The notes under the pieces were generated by a model. The model worked only from the letters and a program-made list of their open reading frames with translations. It was not told the DNA's origin and did not search any database. DNA of 64,000 nt from Pedobacter ginsengisoli. GTDB taxonomy: Bacteria; Bacteroidota; Bacteroidia; Sphingobacteriales; Sphingobacteriaceae. This document shows, piece by piece, positions 1 through 9,734 of the stretch (positions within the stretch are counted from its first letter, which is position 1; every line of letters begins with the position of its first letter). The position numbers were made by a program, and so were the translations under genes. Location of the stretch: positions 558,001 to 622,000 of the forward strand of contig NZ_CP024091.1 of assembly GCF_002736205.1 (NCBI RefSeq). Direction: 5' to 3'.

Positions 1-1
1 A

Positions 2-2125
2 AGTACTTTATCGATTGAGCGCAAATCAATTGATCATTTATTCAATTCAATAAAGAAAATTCATTCAATTAATAATACCATTAATGAAAATCATACCTTA
101 AAAAAATTCAAAAAGGCATTTTTAGAACGATATGATAATCAGTCGGTTAAGCTTGTTGAGCTTTTTGATAATGAAACAGGAATGGGGTATAGGAATGCTA
201 AAAGTTTATCGGATTTCTATTCTACTCAAGAATCTAGAATAAGCAACCTGGAGAAACTTGCTTTAAAGAAGTTTCTGGAGTTCTTGAAATCAGGTAATAA
301 AGAAATAATCATCCAAGAAGAAGATCTTAAGCCTTACAAATCTCATACTCGAGGACTTCCCTCATCGTTTAGTGTAATGGCAAATATCACCCATAATGAT
401 CTGAACGAAAAATATTTTTCAATAAATGGCTTCTCTTTGTCAACCACAAGTCTACTTGGGAGATTTTGTCACTCGGATGATAAATTGTATGATAATGTAC
501 TAGATTTAATAGAAAAGGAAAAAGAAACGGGTTGTATTACGGCGGAGATTGCCCATCTGCCTCAAGCACGAATAGGGAATATTCTTTCTCGTCCAATAAT
601 AACTGACTATGAAATAGAGTTTTTGTCTCTTTCTGGTGTTCCTTCCGAAAAGAAAATAACAATAGATGATCTTTATGTTAAATTGGTGGGTAATGAAATT
701 GTTTTGTTTTCCAAAAAATTGAAAAAACGTATAATTCCAAAATTATCTTCTGCACACAATTATTCAAGCGGAAGTTTGGATATATACCATTTTTTGTGCG
801 ATGTTCAATATCAAAATTTAGACTCTGTACAATTTTGGAATTGGGGAGTAAGTTTAGCTGATCAGGCTTTTTTGCCCAGAGTTACATTTAATAACTGTAT
901 CCTGTCGCCAGCTCAGTGGAGCATTGATTGTCTGGAATTACAAAAAGCAGTAAAGTTAAATAAAACTACCTTTCTTGAAGAGCTTCGCGTTATTCAAAAG
1001 AAAATTGATTTACCAATGATTGTGGTTTTAAAACAGTATGATAATTTTCTAACATTAGATCTTTCTACAGGAATCTGTATTGATATACTAGAAAAAGAAG
1101 TGGGTAAAAATAAATCTGTTAGACTTTTTGAATTTATCACAAGTAACAATGAAGTTAAGCAGTCTTTTAATGATGGAGATTTAAATATCTACTCAAACGA
1201 AGTTATTATTCCTTTTAGTGTATCGAATAAGAAAAGGGTCCTTCAGCCTTTCATTACAGATTGGATCAAGCCTATTAAAAATAAACGAAAATTTTTTCTG
1301 GGTGACGATTGGTTTTATATTAAAATATATGCAAAACAAAAAAATCTCAATAAGGTATTAATTAAGCTTAGCTCAGTTCTCAAAAGGAATAAAGTTAATA
1401 AAAATATTACTTCATGGTTTTTTATTAGATATGGGGATCCTTTTCCACATTTACGGTTTAGATTTCTCGTATCTAAAGATATCGATGAACTTATTAAGGA
1501 TCTTTTTGGTCAATTACAACCAATGATCAAAGATAATTTTATTACTAATATCGTTACTGATACATATGAAAGGGAAATAGAAAGATATGGTGACAATAGC
1601 ATTGTGATGAGCGAGGACCTGTTCCATATCAACAGTGAACTTGTGGTTTTTCTTGTTGAGAAAAAAGCAGTTCTAAATAGTGGTTTGAATTTACAAAATG
1701 TAGCTCTAATGATAATTGATCGAACTTTGGATATATTTGATTATAGTTTATCTGAAAAATCGGAATTCTATAATAGGTCATTTAAGAGATTTTCTGTTGA
1801 ATTTAATTACAACCTTGATAAAGGTTTGAAAGCTGCTCTACAAAACCAATATAGGTCTGTAAGAGGTAATCTGAACTTTCTGAATAAAAAATTATCTCAG
1901 GTGGAAAATTTAAATTTGGATTTATATTTTAGAAAATTAACTAGTATAGTTCATGATGTGAAAATTGACGATACCAAGAGTATTGATAGTTTTCTTGAGA
2001 GCCATGTTCACATGTTTGTAAATCGACTTTTTTCCGTTAATCAAAGGTTTGAAGAGTTTATTATTTATTACCTATTAGATTCTTATTATAGATCAGTGAT
2101 AGCTCAAAATAAAATTAAATTATGA
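2..2125 (+). CDS. Class I lanthipeptide dehydratase (LanB), 5' end outside the window
   Basis: The reading frame is open from base 2, so the first ATG at 182 is internal and the gene begins upstream of the window; 707 residues are visible. The upstream residues include FKKAFLERYDN and VKLVELFDNETGMGY, which match the part of LanB enzymes (Lant_dehydr_N) just before the glutamyl-elimination region. The last ~280 residues (from about FFLGDDWFYIKIYA, then SWFFIRYGDPFPHLRFRF) match the C-terminal 'thiopeptide-type' elimination domain. LanB enzymes use glutamyl-tRNA to glutamylate Ser/Thr of a precursor and eliminate glutamate to give dehydroalanine/dehydrobutyrine. The stop overlaps the next ATG (ATGA at 2122), indicating an operon. 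The likely substrate is the Ser/Thr/Cys-rich peptide at 10132. Family assignment is confident; the substrate link is inferred. Confidence 0.88.
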   Translation, partial: STLSIERKSIDHLFNSIKKIHSINNTINENHTLKKFKKAFLERYDNQSVKLVELFDNETGMGYRNAKSLSDFYSTQESRISNLEKLALKKFLEFLKSGNKEIIIQEEDLKPYKSHTRGLPSSFSVMANITHNDLNEKYFSINGFSLSTTSLLGRFCHSDDKLYDNVLDLIEKEKETGCITAEIAHLPQARIGNILSRPIITDYEIEFLSLSGVPSEKKITIDDLYVKLVGNEIVLFSKKLKKRIIPKLSSAHNYSSGSLDIYHFLCDVQYQNLDSVQFWNWGVSLADQAFLPRVTFNNCILSPAQWSIDCLELQKAVKLNKTTFLEELRVIQKKIDLPMIVVLKQYDNFLTLDLSTGICIDILEKEVGKNKSVRLFEFITSNNEVKQSFNDGDLNIYSNEVIIPFSVSNKKRVLQPFITDWIKPIKNKRKFFLGDDWFYIKIYAKQKNLNKVLIKLSSVLKRNKVNKNITSWFFIRYGDPFPHLRFRFLVSKDIDELIKDLFGQLQPMIKDNFITNIVTDTYEREIERYGDNSIVMSEDLFHINSELVVFLVEKKAVLNSGLNLQNVALMIIDRTLDIFDYSLSEKSEFYNRSFKRFSVEFNYNLDKGLKAALQNQYRSVRGNLNFLNKKLSQVENLNLDLYFRKLTSIVHDVKIDDTKSIDSFLESHVHMFVNRLFSVNQRFEEFIIYYLLDSYYRSVIAQNKIKL

Positions 2126-4311
2126 GGGTAATTATTTTTCTTCTGATCATGCTTAGTTCTGAATTGGGTACTTGCCAAAAATATAATTTTAAGCATTCGG
2201 GTTGGAGGGTTGTGTCCGGTGATAAAAAAAATGCAAGTATAAAAATTAAAAATATAACCGACCCGACTATCGAGAAATTGGTGTTAAGAAATGATTCTGG
2301 AGTTACTACTCTAATTAATCAATTAACAATAGGTGAAGTTGATAGTGGAGCGATAGTTGTAACAGGAAGTCTAGATAACTTCAGTGTAGAAGACTCAAGT
2401 AGTGCTTTAATCTTTGTTAACGCCATTAATAAGAATAAAAATTCGATATTTTTAATAAGCTATGATTTAAGCAAGATCATTGATGAAAATGGGAAAATTA
2501 ATTTCTTTATACCATTTGATAGGAAAATTGATTCCATTAGGGTTGGAGTTCAGATTAAAGGTCGTAATGAAATTCTAATTTCAAACCTAAAATTAGAGAT
2601 AACTAAGGGCGAGTTTGGAAAAGAGTGGAGAAAGACCTACTTAAAACGATTGTTTCACAATGAGGAGGAAATTGATAGACTTGAAATTTTTTCCAAAGTT
2701 TGGGGGTTTCTAAAGTATTACTCGCCTGAAATCAGCCGGAATAATATAGATTGGGATGCAGTGTTAATTAGACAGCTTGATTTTTTATTGAACAAAAATT
2801 CTCAAAAGTCTTTTGAGGAATCTATTGAATATCTTTTGAGTATAGCTCAAGCAACCGAAGTTAAAAAAGATAGAAAATTTGATCTATTGCAAGAATCTAA
2901 TAACAATGAACGCATTAATCTCGATTGTAATTGGATAATCAAATCAAAATTTCTTTCTGAAAGAAGTAAGGACATTCTAATTGGTTTCAAAGATCATTTC
3001 GTTCCTTTTAATAATAAGTTTGTTGTTAGTACTGACAGTTCAGATAATCCTGTACCTCAGTTTAAAGAAAATGCATACAATAAGAACTTTTTACCCGAAA
3101 TGAAATTTAGACTGTTGTCTCTTTTTAGATATTGGAATATAATTGAATATTATTATCCCTATAAATATTTGATTAAAGCCAATTGGGAGGGTTCTTTAAA
3201 ATCATTGATTCCTAGGTTTATTGGAGCCACAAATTCTTTGAAATATGGGAACGCACTATTATCGTTAAATGCTTTGATTGAGGATGGTCATGCTGCCTTA
3301 CCAACTGATTCGTATTCTTTTGCAAGTTATGTTTATGGCAAAAATCTTATCATTCTTCCAATCTCTTTTGGAATACAAAGTAAGGACTCTGTATTTGTAA
3401 AAAAGATTGATGAAACATTCTCTATCGAGACAGGGATTAAAGTTGGAGATATGATTGTCTCGATCAATAAAAGAAAGGTAGAAAGCTATTTGGATCAGCT
3501 TAGAGAGTATGTTGGTCATTCAAGGATTGAAATGAAAGATTATTACATAGAAAAGGGAAACCTTTTAGGGGTTAGCCCACAATATGGTGATACATTGTTT
3601 ATCGAATACCTTCACAATTCAAAAGTAAATAATACAAGACTTGAAATTAATAAAAAATCAAAACCAAATTATCTCGATTTTTTTAATAAGGAACTGGGTG
3701 AAGGGAAAAAGGACAAAGCAGTTGGATTTAAATCCATAGATAAAAATACCTTGTATTTAGATGTTCATAGCTGGAGTGTAAAGGATAAAAAAAATACAAT
3801 AGCTTTTTTACAAGATGTAAATAAGGTGATCATCGATTGCAGAAAGTATCCATCGTGGGATTTTATTGAATTTGTATCTTACTTTTTGAAAGATAGCGTT
3901 GAATTGTTAAAATTTATGCCAACTACAAGTTATCCGGGGTTATTAAGAGAAGTCCTGAATAAATCTTTTTCAGACTCTCTTTATTTTAAAGGTAATGTAA
4001 TTGTTCTGGTTTCCGAAGAGACTCAAAGTCGTGGAGAAATGTTAGCAATGATGTTAAAGGCTAGAAGGGAAAAAATAACTTTTATAGGAAGGCCGACTGC
4101 AGGGGCAGATGGTGATGTTGCTACTATTCAAATGCTAGGAGAGCAGTATTTTAATTTTATGTTTTCAGGTGTAAGAGTTTTGTATCCTGATAATGGAGAG
4201 ACACAATCGATAGGGATATGTCCTGATGTTACAGTGAAAAGAATCATCAATAGAGAAATTATGGGAGAAGATGAGATTCTTGCTGCTGCTCTTAAAATAT
4301 TTACGTTTTAA
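2122..4311 (+). CDS. Secreted S41-family (tail-specific protease-like) peptidase
   Basis: This is a 729-residue protein with an N-terminal signal peptide (hydrophobic to about residue 18, cleavage near GTCQ). A PDZ-like stretch lies around residues 410-500 (KVGDMIVSINKRKV). The C-terminal S41 core carries VLVSEETQSRGEMLAMML, with the probable nucleophile Ser636, followed by GRPTAGADGD. S41 peptidases cleave unstructured C-terminal regions in the periplasm. The start codon overlaps the LanB stop by ATGA, so the two are probably translationally coupled. In this context it could trim the leader of the exported peptide or act in immunity or turnover; the sequence does not decide which. The N-terminal ~300 residues are not recognised. 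Confidence 0.8.
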   Translation: MRVIIFLLIMLSSELGTCQKYNFKHSGWRVVSGDKKNASIKIKNITDPTIEKLVLRNDSGVTTLINQLTIGEVDSGAIVVTGSLDNFSVEDSSSALIFVNAINKNKNSIFLISYDLSKIIDENGKINFFIPFDRKIDSIRVGVQIKGRNEILISNLKLEITKGEFGKEWRKTYLKRLFHNEEEIDRLEIFSKVWGFLKYYSPEISRNNIDWDAVLIRQLDFLLNKNSQKSFEESIEYLLSIAQATEVKKDRKFDLLQESNNNERINLDCNWIIKSKFLSERSKDILIGFKDHFVPFNNKFVVSTDSSDNPVPQFKENAYNKNFLPEMKFRLLSLFRYWNIIEYYYPYKYLIKANWEGSLKSLIPRFIGATNSLKYGNALLSLNALIEDGHAALPTDSYSFASYVYGKNLIILPISFGIQSKDSVFVKKIDETFSIETGIKVGDMIVSINKRKVESYLDQLREYVGHSRIEMKDYYIEKGNLLGVSPQYGDTLFIEYLHNSKVNNTRLEINKKSKPNYLDFFNKELGEGKKDKAVGFKSIDKNTLYLDVHSWSVKDKKNTIAFLQDVNKVIIDCRKYPSWDFIEFVSYFLKDSVELLKFMPTTSYPGLLREVLNKSFSDSLYFKGNVIVLVSEETQSRGEMLAMMLKARREKITFIGRPTAGADGDVATIQMLGEQYFNFMFSGVRVLYPDNGETQSIGICPDVTVKRIINREIMGEDEILAAALKIFTF

Positions 4312-4322
4312 ATTTTTCAAAA

Positions 4323-5666
4323 TTGAAAATACTATATAAGTTTGTTTTTCTGGCGTGCTTTCTAATTTCTCTACAAGCTACTTGTCAAACTAATTGGACG
4401 CTTGATAGTTGTATAAACTATGCTTTGTCTCATAATTTGGAGTTAGAACAATCTAGGATCCAAGAAAGTTCTACTAAATTACAAAGTGAACTTCAACATG
4501 CCAAAAAGATTCCATCCCTCTCTATATCATCTAATCTAGGGCTGTCAATAGGAAGATCAGTTGACCCCACTACAAATGAATTTACTAATAAGGGAATAAC
4601 TTATCAAAGTTATGGATTACAAAGTAACTTAATGTTGTTTAACTGGTTTAACGTGAGAAATTCGATAAAATCAGTCAAATACCACTATCAGTCAGTGTCT
4701 TATGAAGTTGAAAATTCAAAAATTAATTTGAAGTTGAACTTAATTGTGGCTTATCTTAGCTTACTGGAAGCTAAAAAGCAGGTGAAATTATCAAATGAAG
4801 CTATTTTGTTGATTCATAAGCAAATATTAAAGGCCGACTCTTTGATTGTTTATGGTAGAGCTAGCAGAATTAATTCTTTAAAATTAAAATCCCAATTGGC
4901 TAAAGATAGTAGTGGACTATATCGAAGTCGACTTAATCTTAGCCAGACTAAATTGGAGTTAAAACAGTTACTTAATCTTAATGGAAAAAGTGAGTTTGAT
5001 ATTATTGATTCTATGAATAATACTAATGATCATTTTAATTATTTGTTGGATATCTTACCTGAGAGGATTGTGAAAGATGTTCAGATTAATCATCCTCTAC
5101 AAAGATCCAGTGTTTTAGAAGTTAAATCCCTAGAATATAAATTAAAAGCGGCCAGCGCAATGAGGATGCCTTCTTTAAATGTTAATTTTAATGTAGGCTC
5201 AAATTATTCGAGCAATTACAAAAATATGTATACAAATAGTGCAGGTTATTTTGACCAAATTCTAAATACTAATTTGAGCAGAAGTGTTCTCTTTTCTTTA
5301 AGTGTACCGGTATTTAACCAAAAGTCTCTAGATGTCAATGTGAAACAGGCCAAGATAAACCTACATGAATTAGAGCTGAGAAATTCTATTCGGTCAAGAG
5401 ATTTAGAAAAATTAATTTATTCCGCCTATAATGATGCTATTGCAAATTATAAAGACTATCAGCAAAGTCTTGAATACCTAAAGTATTCAGAAGAGGCTTA
5501 TAAGCTAGATAAGCTATTATTTGAAAATGGAAGAATTTCAGCCGTTGAATTGTTGGAAAGTTTAAATAATCTAAATATAGGAAAGCATAATTGCTCAAGT
5601 TTATTTTATAGTACTATTTTGAAGATAATGATATTAAAATTATATGATAATTGCAATTCCTTATAA
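4323..5666 (+). CDS. TolC-family outer-membrane efflux protein
   Basis: A 447-residue outer-membrane factor. A signal peptide (about residues 1-21, ending ATCQ) is followed by TNWTLDSCINYALSHNLELEQSR, the usual start of TolC-family proteins. Two long helical repeats with leucine/alanine heptads follow, and near the C terminus the typical YKLDKLLFENGRISAVELLES segment. The only start that keeps the signal peptide is TTG at 4323, 11 nt after the preceding stop. It would form the outer-membrane exit duct of a tripartite exporter; the inner-membrane ABC and adaptor genes are not in the window and may lie upstream. Its place between LanB and the glycosyltransferases suggests export of the modified peptide. 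Confidence 0.85.
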   Translation: MKILYKFVFLACFLISLQATCQTNWTLDSCINYALSHNLELEQSRIQESSTKLQSELQHAKKIPSLSISSNLGLSIGRSVDPTTNEFTNKGITYQSYGLQSNLMLFNWFNVRNSIKSVKYHYQSVSYEVENSKINLKLNLIVAYLSLLEAKKQVKLSNEAILLIHKQILKADSLIVYGRASRINSLKLKSQLAKDSSGLYRSRLNLSQTKLELKQLLNLNGKSEFDIIDSMNNTNDHFNYLLDILPERIVKDVQINHPLQRSSVLEVKSLEYKLKAASAMRMPSLNVNFNVGSNYSSNYKNMYTNSAGYFDQILNTNLSRSVLFSLSVPVFNQKSLDVNVKQAKINLHELELRNSIRSRDLEKLIYSAYNDAIANYKDYQQSLEYLKYSEEAYKLDKLLFENGRISAVELLESLNNLNIGKHNCSSLFYSTILKIMILKLYDNCNSL

Positions 5667-5700
5667 ATAATTAGCAGTTTTTAAATTAAAAATTATTTCA

Positions 5701-6552
5701 ATGAGTAAAGATAAATTGCCTAAAGTGTCAATTATAATGCCTGTAAAGAATTGTGAAAAATTCATCGTTAAATCTTTAGAAAGCATACTATGTCAAAGTT
5801 TAGAAAATTTTGAATTGTTAATATTCAATGATAAGTCAACCGATGATACTTTAAATTTAATACATAGTTTTAAGGACCGTAGAATCACGGTTTACAATGA
5901 AACAAAAGGGTTGATTAATAATTTGAATAAGGGACTTTCTATATCAAAAGCCAAATTTATAGCAAGAATGGACGGTGATGATATTATGTATAAAGATAGG
6001 TTATTGATTCAATTTAACACCATGGTTTCAATTCCTCAGATAGATATTTGTGGTACAGGTTATAGATTTATTGGGGATGATTTCGAACCAAAAATAAAAA
6101 AAGGTTACGAGGGAAGAATTCTTGCACCTATAATGAAAATGATAGTTCAAAATTTCATAGCACACCCAACGGTGATGTTACGGAAGGAATTTTTCATGAC
6201 AAATAATTTAAGATACATAGATTTTAAGTATGCTGAAGATTTTAGGCTTTGGTTTGAAGCGGCGAAACTCGGAGCTAGGTTCTATATAATAGGGGAACCG
6301 CTACTTGACTATAGAATTTCATCTACACAGACTACAGCATTATTCCATTCTGAAATGAGAGCGCAAACTATTAAAATCCAGAAAGAAGCTATTGAATTTC
6401 TTTTAGGCCTTCCCCAGTTTCAGAATCAGACTCCATGTTGCACTGATTTATTTACAAGTTTAAAAGCTTATGAAGAGAGAGGTTTAATAACATTTGATAA
6501 AATACAGGATACTTTCTATCAATTGTTTTATTCTTTAATAAAAGGGAGTTAA
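5701..6552 (+). CDS. Family 2 glycosyltransferase in the RiPP locus
   Basis: A 283-residue GT-A fold enzyme. Residues 8-60 (PKVSIIMPVKNCEKFI, then LIFNDKSTDDT) are the GT2 nucleotide-binding start. ARMDGDDIM near residue 90 supplies the metal-binding DXD. A later AEDFRLWFEAAKLG matches the acceptor-side ED motif. No membrane segment is seen, so it is probably cytoplasmic. It sits 34 nt after the TolC-type gene on the same strand and is followed by further glycosyltransferases. This argues for sugar addition to the peptide product rather than to cell-envelope glycan, though the donor and acceptor cannot be read from the sequence. Confidence 0.85.
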   Translation: MSKDKLPKVSIIMPVKNCEKFIVKSLESILCQSLENFELLIFNDKSTDDTLNLIHSFKDRRITVYNETKGLINNLNKGLSISKAKFIARMDGDDIMYKDRLLIQFNTMVSIPQIDICGTGYRFIGDDFEPKIKKGYEGRILAPIMKMIVQNFIAHPTVMLRKEFFMTNNLRYIDFKYAEDFRLWFEAAKLGARFYIIGEPLLDYRISSTQTTALFHSEMRAQTIKIQKEAIEFLLGLPQFQNQTPCCTDLFTSLKAYEERGLITFDKIQDTFYQLFYSLIKGS

Positions 6553-6668
6553 TGTGTGGCTGTAGTAATGAAAAAAATAATAGCTTGTATTTTAAGAAAG
6601 GATACGTGATTTTTAATTTTATAGGCAAGCAAATATTTGAAAAAAAACATTTTATGAGAATTATGTAG
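6552..6668 (+). CDS. Possible 38-aa small ORF coupled to the GT2 gene
   Basis: An ATG at 6552 overlaps the stop of the preceding glycosyltransferase as TAATG, a common coupling arrangement. The ORF encodes 38 residues beginning MCGCSNEKNN and ending at TAG 6666. There is no leader-like or double-glycine motif and no recognised family. The composition is lysine- and phenylalanine-rich, as random AT-rich sequence would also give. The overlap is the only positive sign, so the call is tentative. Confidence 0.2.
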   Translation: MCGCSNEKNNSLYFKKGYVIFNFIGKQIFEKKHFMRIM

Positions 6669-6774
6669 TAGTCTGAATTCAAAATTAGTGAAAGTTAAAA
6701 AAGAGGTATCATCATGTTGGTCAATATTGACGATATAAACTGATGAAAATTTGAAAAATCCAATTGCAATTTAA

Positions 6775-7518
6775 ATGATAAAAGAATTAACCATCCTAAT
6801 AGTATGGCACAAAGAAAGTAATCCTGAAAAGATTAAATGTTTTGAGGAAAATAAAAGGACATTTGAACAATATAATCCCGGTGTTGAAATTCTAGTTATT
6901 ATTAACCAATTTGAAGACAGCAACGAAGCCTGGTTAAGTTCTGATCTCTCTATTTTTAATTGGTACAATGATAAAACCAAAAGTGTCGAATCAAAAAGAT
7001 TTTTATTAATTGAATGGGATTGCTGGTGTGATATTAGTGTAGAGGAGTATTTTTCAAATACTTGGAATATGGATGTGGTTGCTCCTTCAGTTAAATATCC
7101 TGAAAGAGATTCTTGGTACTGGTTTAGTACTAAGCAAAAATTACCTGATAGAGCAAGATTGTATGCTACTGGGATAGTTCCTTTTTGTGGTATTTTGGTA
7201 TCGGAAAAAGCAATGAAAGCTATTGGTGAAGAGATAATAAAGCCAGATTACCGTGGGTTGAACAGTGAATTGCGTTTTGCCAGTGTCGCAACATTCCTTG
7301 GGTATGATCCAGTTCCTAATCCAGTTTGTAGTAGGTCTGTGATATGGAACCCAATCATCCCTTTTGATTTTCGGTTCAAAGGATTCCATCATCCCCGAAA
7401 AGTATTAACATCTTCTTGTGTGCTTGGTCAAATCAATACGATTTTGGATTTGGATAAGTGTATTATTCCGAGAATCATTCATCAGACATATAAGGATAAC
7501 TCCCCCCAACACATTTAA
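6775..7518 (+). CDS. N-terminal half of a frameshifted two-domain glycosyltransferase
   Basis: A 247-residue ORF. Residues 1-225 form an alpha/beta domain with LTILIVWHKE at the start and FLLIEWDCWCDISVEEYF, a possible acidic metal-binding site, around residue 78. It resembles glycosyltransferase-like domains but I cannot name a family. The last residues, CIIPRIIHQTYKDNS, are the characteristic opening of GT32 enzymes (IPKIIHQTWK). The frame then ends after the C6 run at 7502-7507, and the rest of the GT32 domain continues in another frame. With one extra C the reading would run on without a stop into the ORF ending at 8141. The original gene was therefore probably a fusion of about 455 residues. 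The loss may be a sequencing error, slipped-strand variation or true decay. Confidence 0.6.
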   Translation: MIKELTILIVWHKESNPEKIKCFEENKRTFEQYNPGVEILVIINQFEDSNEAWLSSDLSIFNWYNDKTKSVESKRFLLIEWDCWCDISVEEYFSNTWNMDVVAPSVKYPERDSWYWFSTKQKLPDRARLYATGIVPFCGILVSEKAMKAIGEEIIKPDYRGLNSELRFASVATFLGYDPVPNPVCSRSVIWNPIIPFDFRFKGFHHPRKVLTSSCVLGQINTILDLDKCIIPRIIHQTYKDNSPQHI

Positions 7519-7583
7519 ATTTATTAACTGAAACTTGGAAAGAAAATCACCCTGATTGGCACTATATTTTATGGACTGATGAA

Positions 7584-8141
7584 ATGAATCGGGAATTCAT
7601 TAAAAGATTTTTTCCTGATTTTCTACTTCAGTATGATTCATATGAAAAAAATATTCAACGTGTAGATGCAGTAAGGTATTTTATCTTATATAAGATCGGG
7701 GGAGTGTTTATTGATATGGATTTTGAATGTTTGAAAAATATTGAGCCTTTGATATCGGATTGTGATAGCGTGTTTGGTTTGGAACCTAGGGAACATTGTG
7801 AACAATTTCGCAAAAATAAAATCATTTGTAATGCATTTATGGCAACCAAACCCGAAAATGATTTTTTTAAAACGATCTGTAGTATACTCCCATCTTATAC
7901 CTGGAAAAATGAAGAATCGTATATAAAGAATATCCTATCTACTGCCGGACCTTTTGCATTAACAGATATTTATAATAATTATGAGCGAAAAGAAGAGATT
8001 AAGCTTCTGTCGTCGAATTTTATTTACCCTCTTACTGTTAATGAGTCTCGTCGAGCAATCAATGATGATATTGATGATAGCATACAGGAGAAAATTGATG
8101 ATGCTTATGCTGTTCATTATTTTTTAGGATCATGGCATTAA
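7584..8141 (+). CDS. GT32-family glycosyltransferase domain, downstream part of the frameshifted gene
   Basis: From the first ATG this is 185 residues, but homologous coding begins at about 7503 (LLTETWKENHPDWHYILWTDE), before any start codon in this frame. The sequence has the GT32 hallmarks: DAVRYFILYKIGGVFIDMDFE with the DXD motif FIDMD, then SAGPFALT-like TAGPFALTDIY and a C-terminal HYFLGSWH. GT32 enzymes (Gly_transf_sug, OCH1/TcdA-like) transfer hexoses or HexNAc onto proteins or glycans. Family assignment is strong; whether it is made as an independent protein is doubtful because its conserved N-terminal IIHQT motif lies in the other frame upstream. Confidence 0.65.
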   Translation: MNREFIKRFFPDFLLQYDSYEKNIQRVDAVRYFILYKIGGVFIDMDFECLKNIEPLISDCDSVFGLEPREHCEQFRKNKIICNAFMATKPENDFFKTICSILPSYTWKNEESYIKNILSTAGPFALTDIYNNYERKEEIKLLSSNFIYPLTVNESRRAINDDIDDSIQEKIDDAYAVHYFLGSWH

Positions 8142-8447
8142 AAGTATCTTGTTATTCTGTAAAACTATATTTATTTGGTTTTACAGATATGGTTATCAAG
8201 GCAATCTAATATAAGTTTATCTGCTCTTCCTCAAATTTTCTCTCCCAGAGTTTTCTGAACCGTAGTGACAAGTCTAAATCTAGTATTTTTAATGTATTTG
8301 GATGAGCTGAATATTTTTCAAAATAATCTGTTTTAGATTGTCATTAATTGATATAAGATATGTTCTATACTTAAAGACACTGTCCGTAATCGGTAAATTC
8401 CCTCAAGGTCAAAATCGCCATAATAAAGTTTCAATAGCCTTGTATTA
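8142..8447. other. Non-coding AT-rich gap before the IS21 remnants
   Basis: Roughly 300 bases follow the GT32 stop with no ORF of substance, no clear hairpin terminator and no inverted-repeat end that I can pair with the other side of the transposase remnants. It probably contains the unrecognised boundary of the insertion. Confidence 0.4.
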
Positions 8448-8838
8448 TTCTTAAAGCATTCATACTTGCGGGTTCAAGGTATAAGTACGTTTTACTTACT
8501 GACGCTCCTTTACCACCGAAACAGTAATTCAGGTACATAAGGAAGCTTTTGAAGCTCTTCGGGGATACCCCAGCTGAAATTGTATATGACCAGAACAGGC
8601 TGTTTCTGGTGTCAGAAAACCTGGGTAATACCATCATGACCAGAGGCTTTAAAGGCCATCCAGAAGAACGTTGGTTCAGAGCTTGGTTCTGCAGAAAAGC
8701 AGATTCTGAAATTAAGGGAAAGGTATAGATGGGCTGAAATACATTACAAAGAACTGCCTGTACAATCGCTTGTTTCGTGATCTGGACATCCTGAATGACG
8801 ATGCCAGTGACTGTGGCTTGATCGCACAGCTAGTTCTT
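8448..8838 (+). pseudogene. IS21 IstA transposase fragment (central part)
   Basis: Read in three frames, the plus strand gives AFILAGSRYKYVLL, then FGDTPAEIVYDQNRLFLVSE with FRAWFCRKADSEIKGKV, then after another shift KYITKNCLYNRLFRDL. These align piece by piece with the middle of the neighbouring minus-strand IstA (MVLSGSRQKFVYF, IPKKIVYDQDRVFIQEENLG, FCRKADPESKGKIENVVKYV). The first catalytic Asp region and the C terminus are missing. It is clearly a dead remnant, and different enough from its neighbour to be a separate, older insertion. Confidence 0.7.
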
Positions 8839-8853
8839 TGTAACATGGTACCC

Positions 8854-9726
8854 CTAAAGAGATTCTATAATTAACACTGTTGTATTCGCTCTTGTATGAC
8901 CTTCCATACGTATTAAACAACCCTTTTGCTGTGAGATGAGATGTTGTGCCAAAATCTGATTTGTAATGTTGTAGATGTACATACGACTACCTTTTACTTC
9001 CAAAAACACCTTAGTGCCTTGTCCATTATAGGTTCCGGGAGGGAGACTATAATAGTTGCCACGATAGGTGATACAGTTGTCTTTTCGAACAAAGTACTCT
9101 GGTAGCATAGCTTTGGGAAGCGCTGGAACTGTGCTGTTTTGGTGAAGATGTTTTTGTTCTATGATCCATTCCTGGTGAGGGATTTTTCCGGTGCTACCAT
9201 GCACTTTTCCGTTACCACGACGTTTTAACCATTCCATCGCCTCTTTTTGTAGTACTGGGATAGATTTATATAATCTTCCCCGCAGGAAATTGTGTTTTAC
9301 ATATTTAACCACATTTTCTATTTTCCCTTTAGACTCAGGATCGGCCTTTCTGCAAAAGATTGGCTCAAAAGGATTTCTGTCACAGAAACTACGGAAACCA
9401 TCAGTAAGCAATACATCCCCAAGGTTTTCTTCCTGGATAAAAACACGATCCTGATCATAAACGATCTTTTTGGGGATACCCTGAAAGTACTCAAAAGCCA
9501 GTTCGTGAGCATAAATGGCAGTAGCGGTGGTAAATGCATGGTTTTGGAAGTAAACAAACTTCTGTCGGGAGCCGCTCAGAACCATGGCAAAGAAATATAC
9601 TTTCATTTGATAAGTTGTATCCGTTTGCAAGAATGCCTGACCAAAGTCTACCTGCGCTTGCTCACCATAAGGTGTTTCCGGTAGCTTTTCATAATCCCTG
9701 GCATCTTTATCCTTGTATTTGACCAA
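8854..9726 (-). pseudogene. IS21 IstA transposase, catalytic part, truncated and out of frame with its N terminus
   Basis: 290 residues with the DDE integrase core: YGEQAQVDFGQ holds the first Asp, KKIVYDQDRVF the second, and ESKGKIENVVKYVKHNFL the Glu. A C-terminal IstA segment follows (YRGNYYSLPPGTY). It lacks the last part of a normal ~500-residue IstA. Its N-terminal helix-turn-helix is encoded at 9735-10037 in another frame; a single missing A in the A5 run (minus strand, 9746-9750) accounts for the break. No istB follows. It is probably inactive. Confidence 0.8.
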
Positions 9727-9734
9727 TCCATGCT

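Noticed and set aside
9191..9684. Plus-strand open frames over the istA gene
   Set aside because: They are antisense to clear IS21 transposase coding sequence with DDE motifs.
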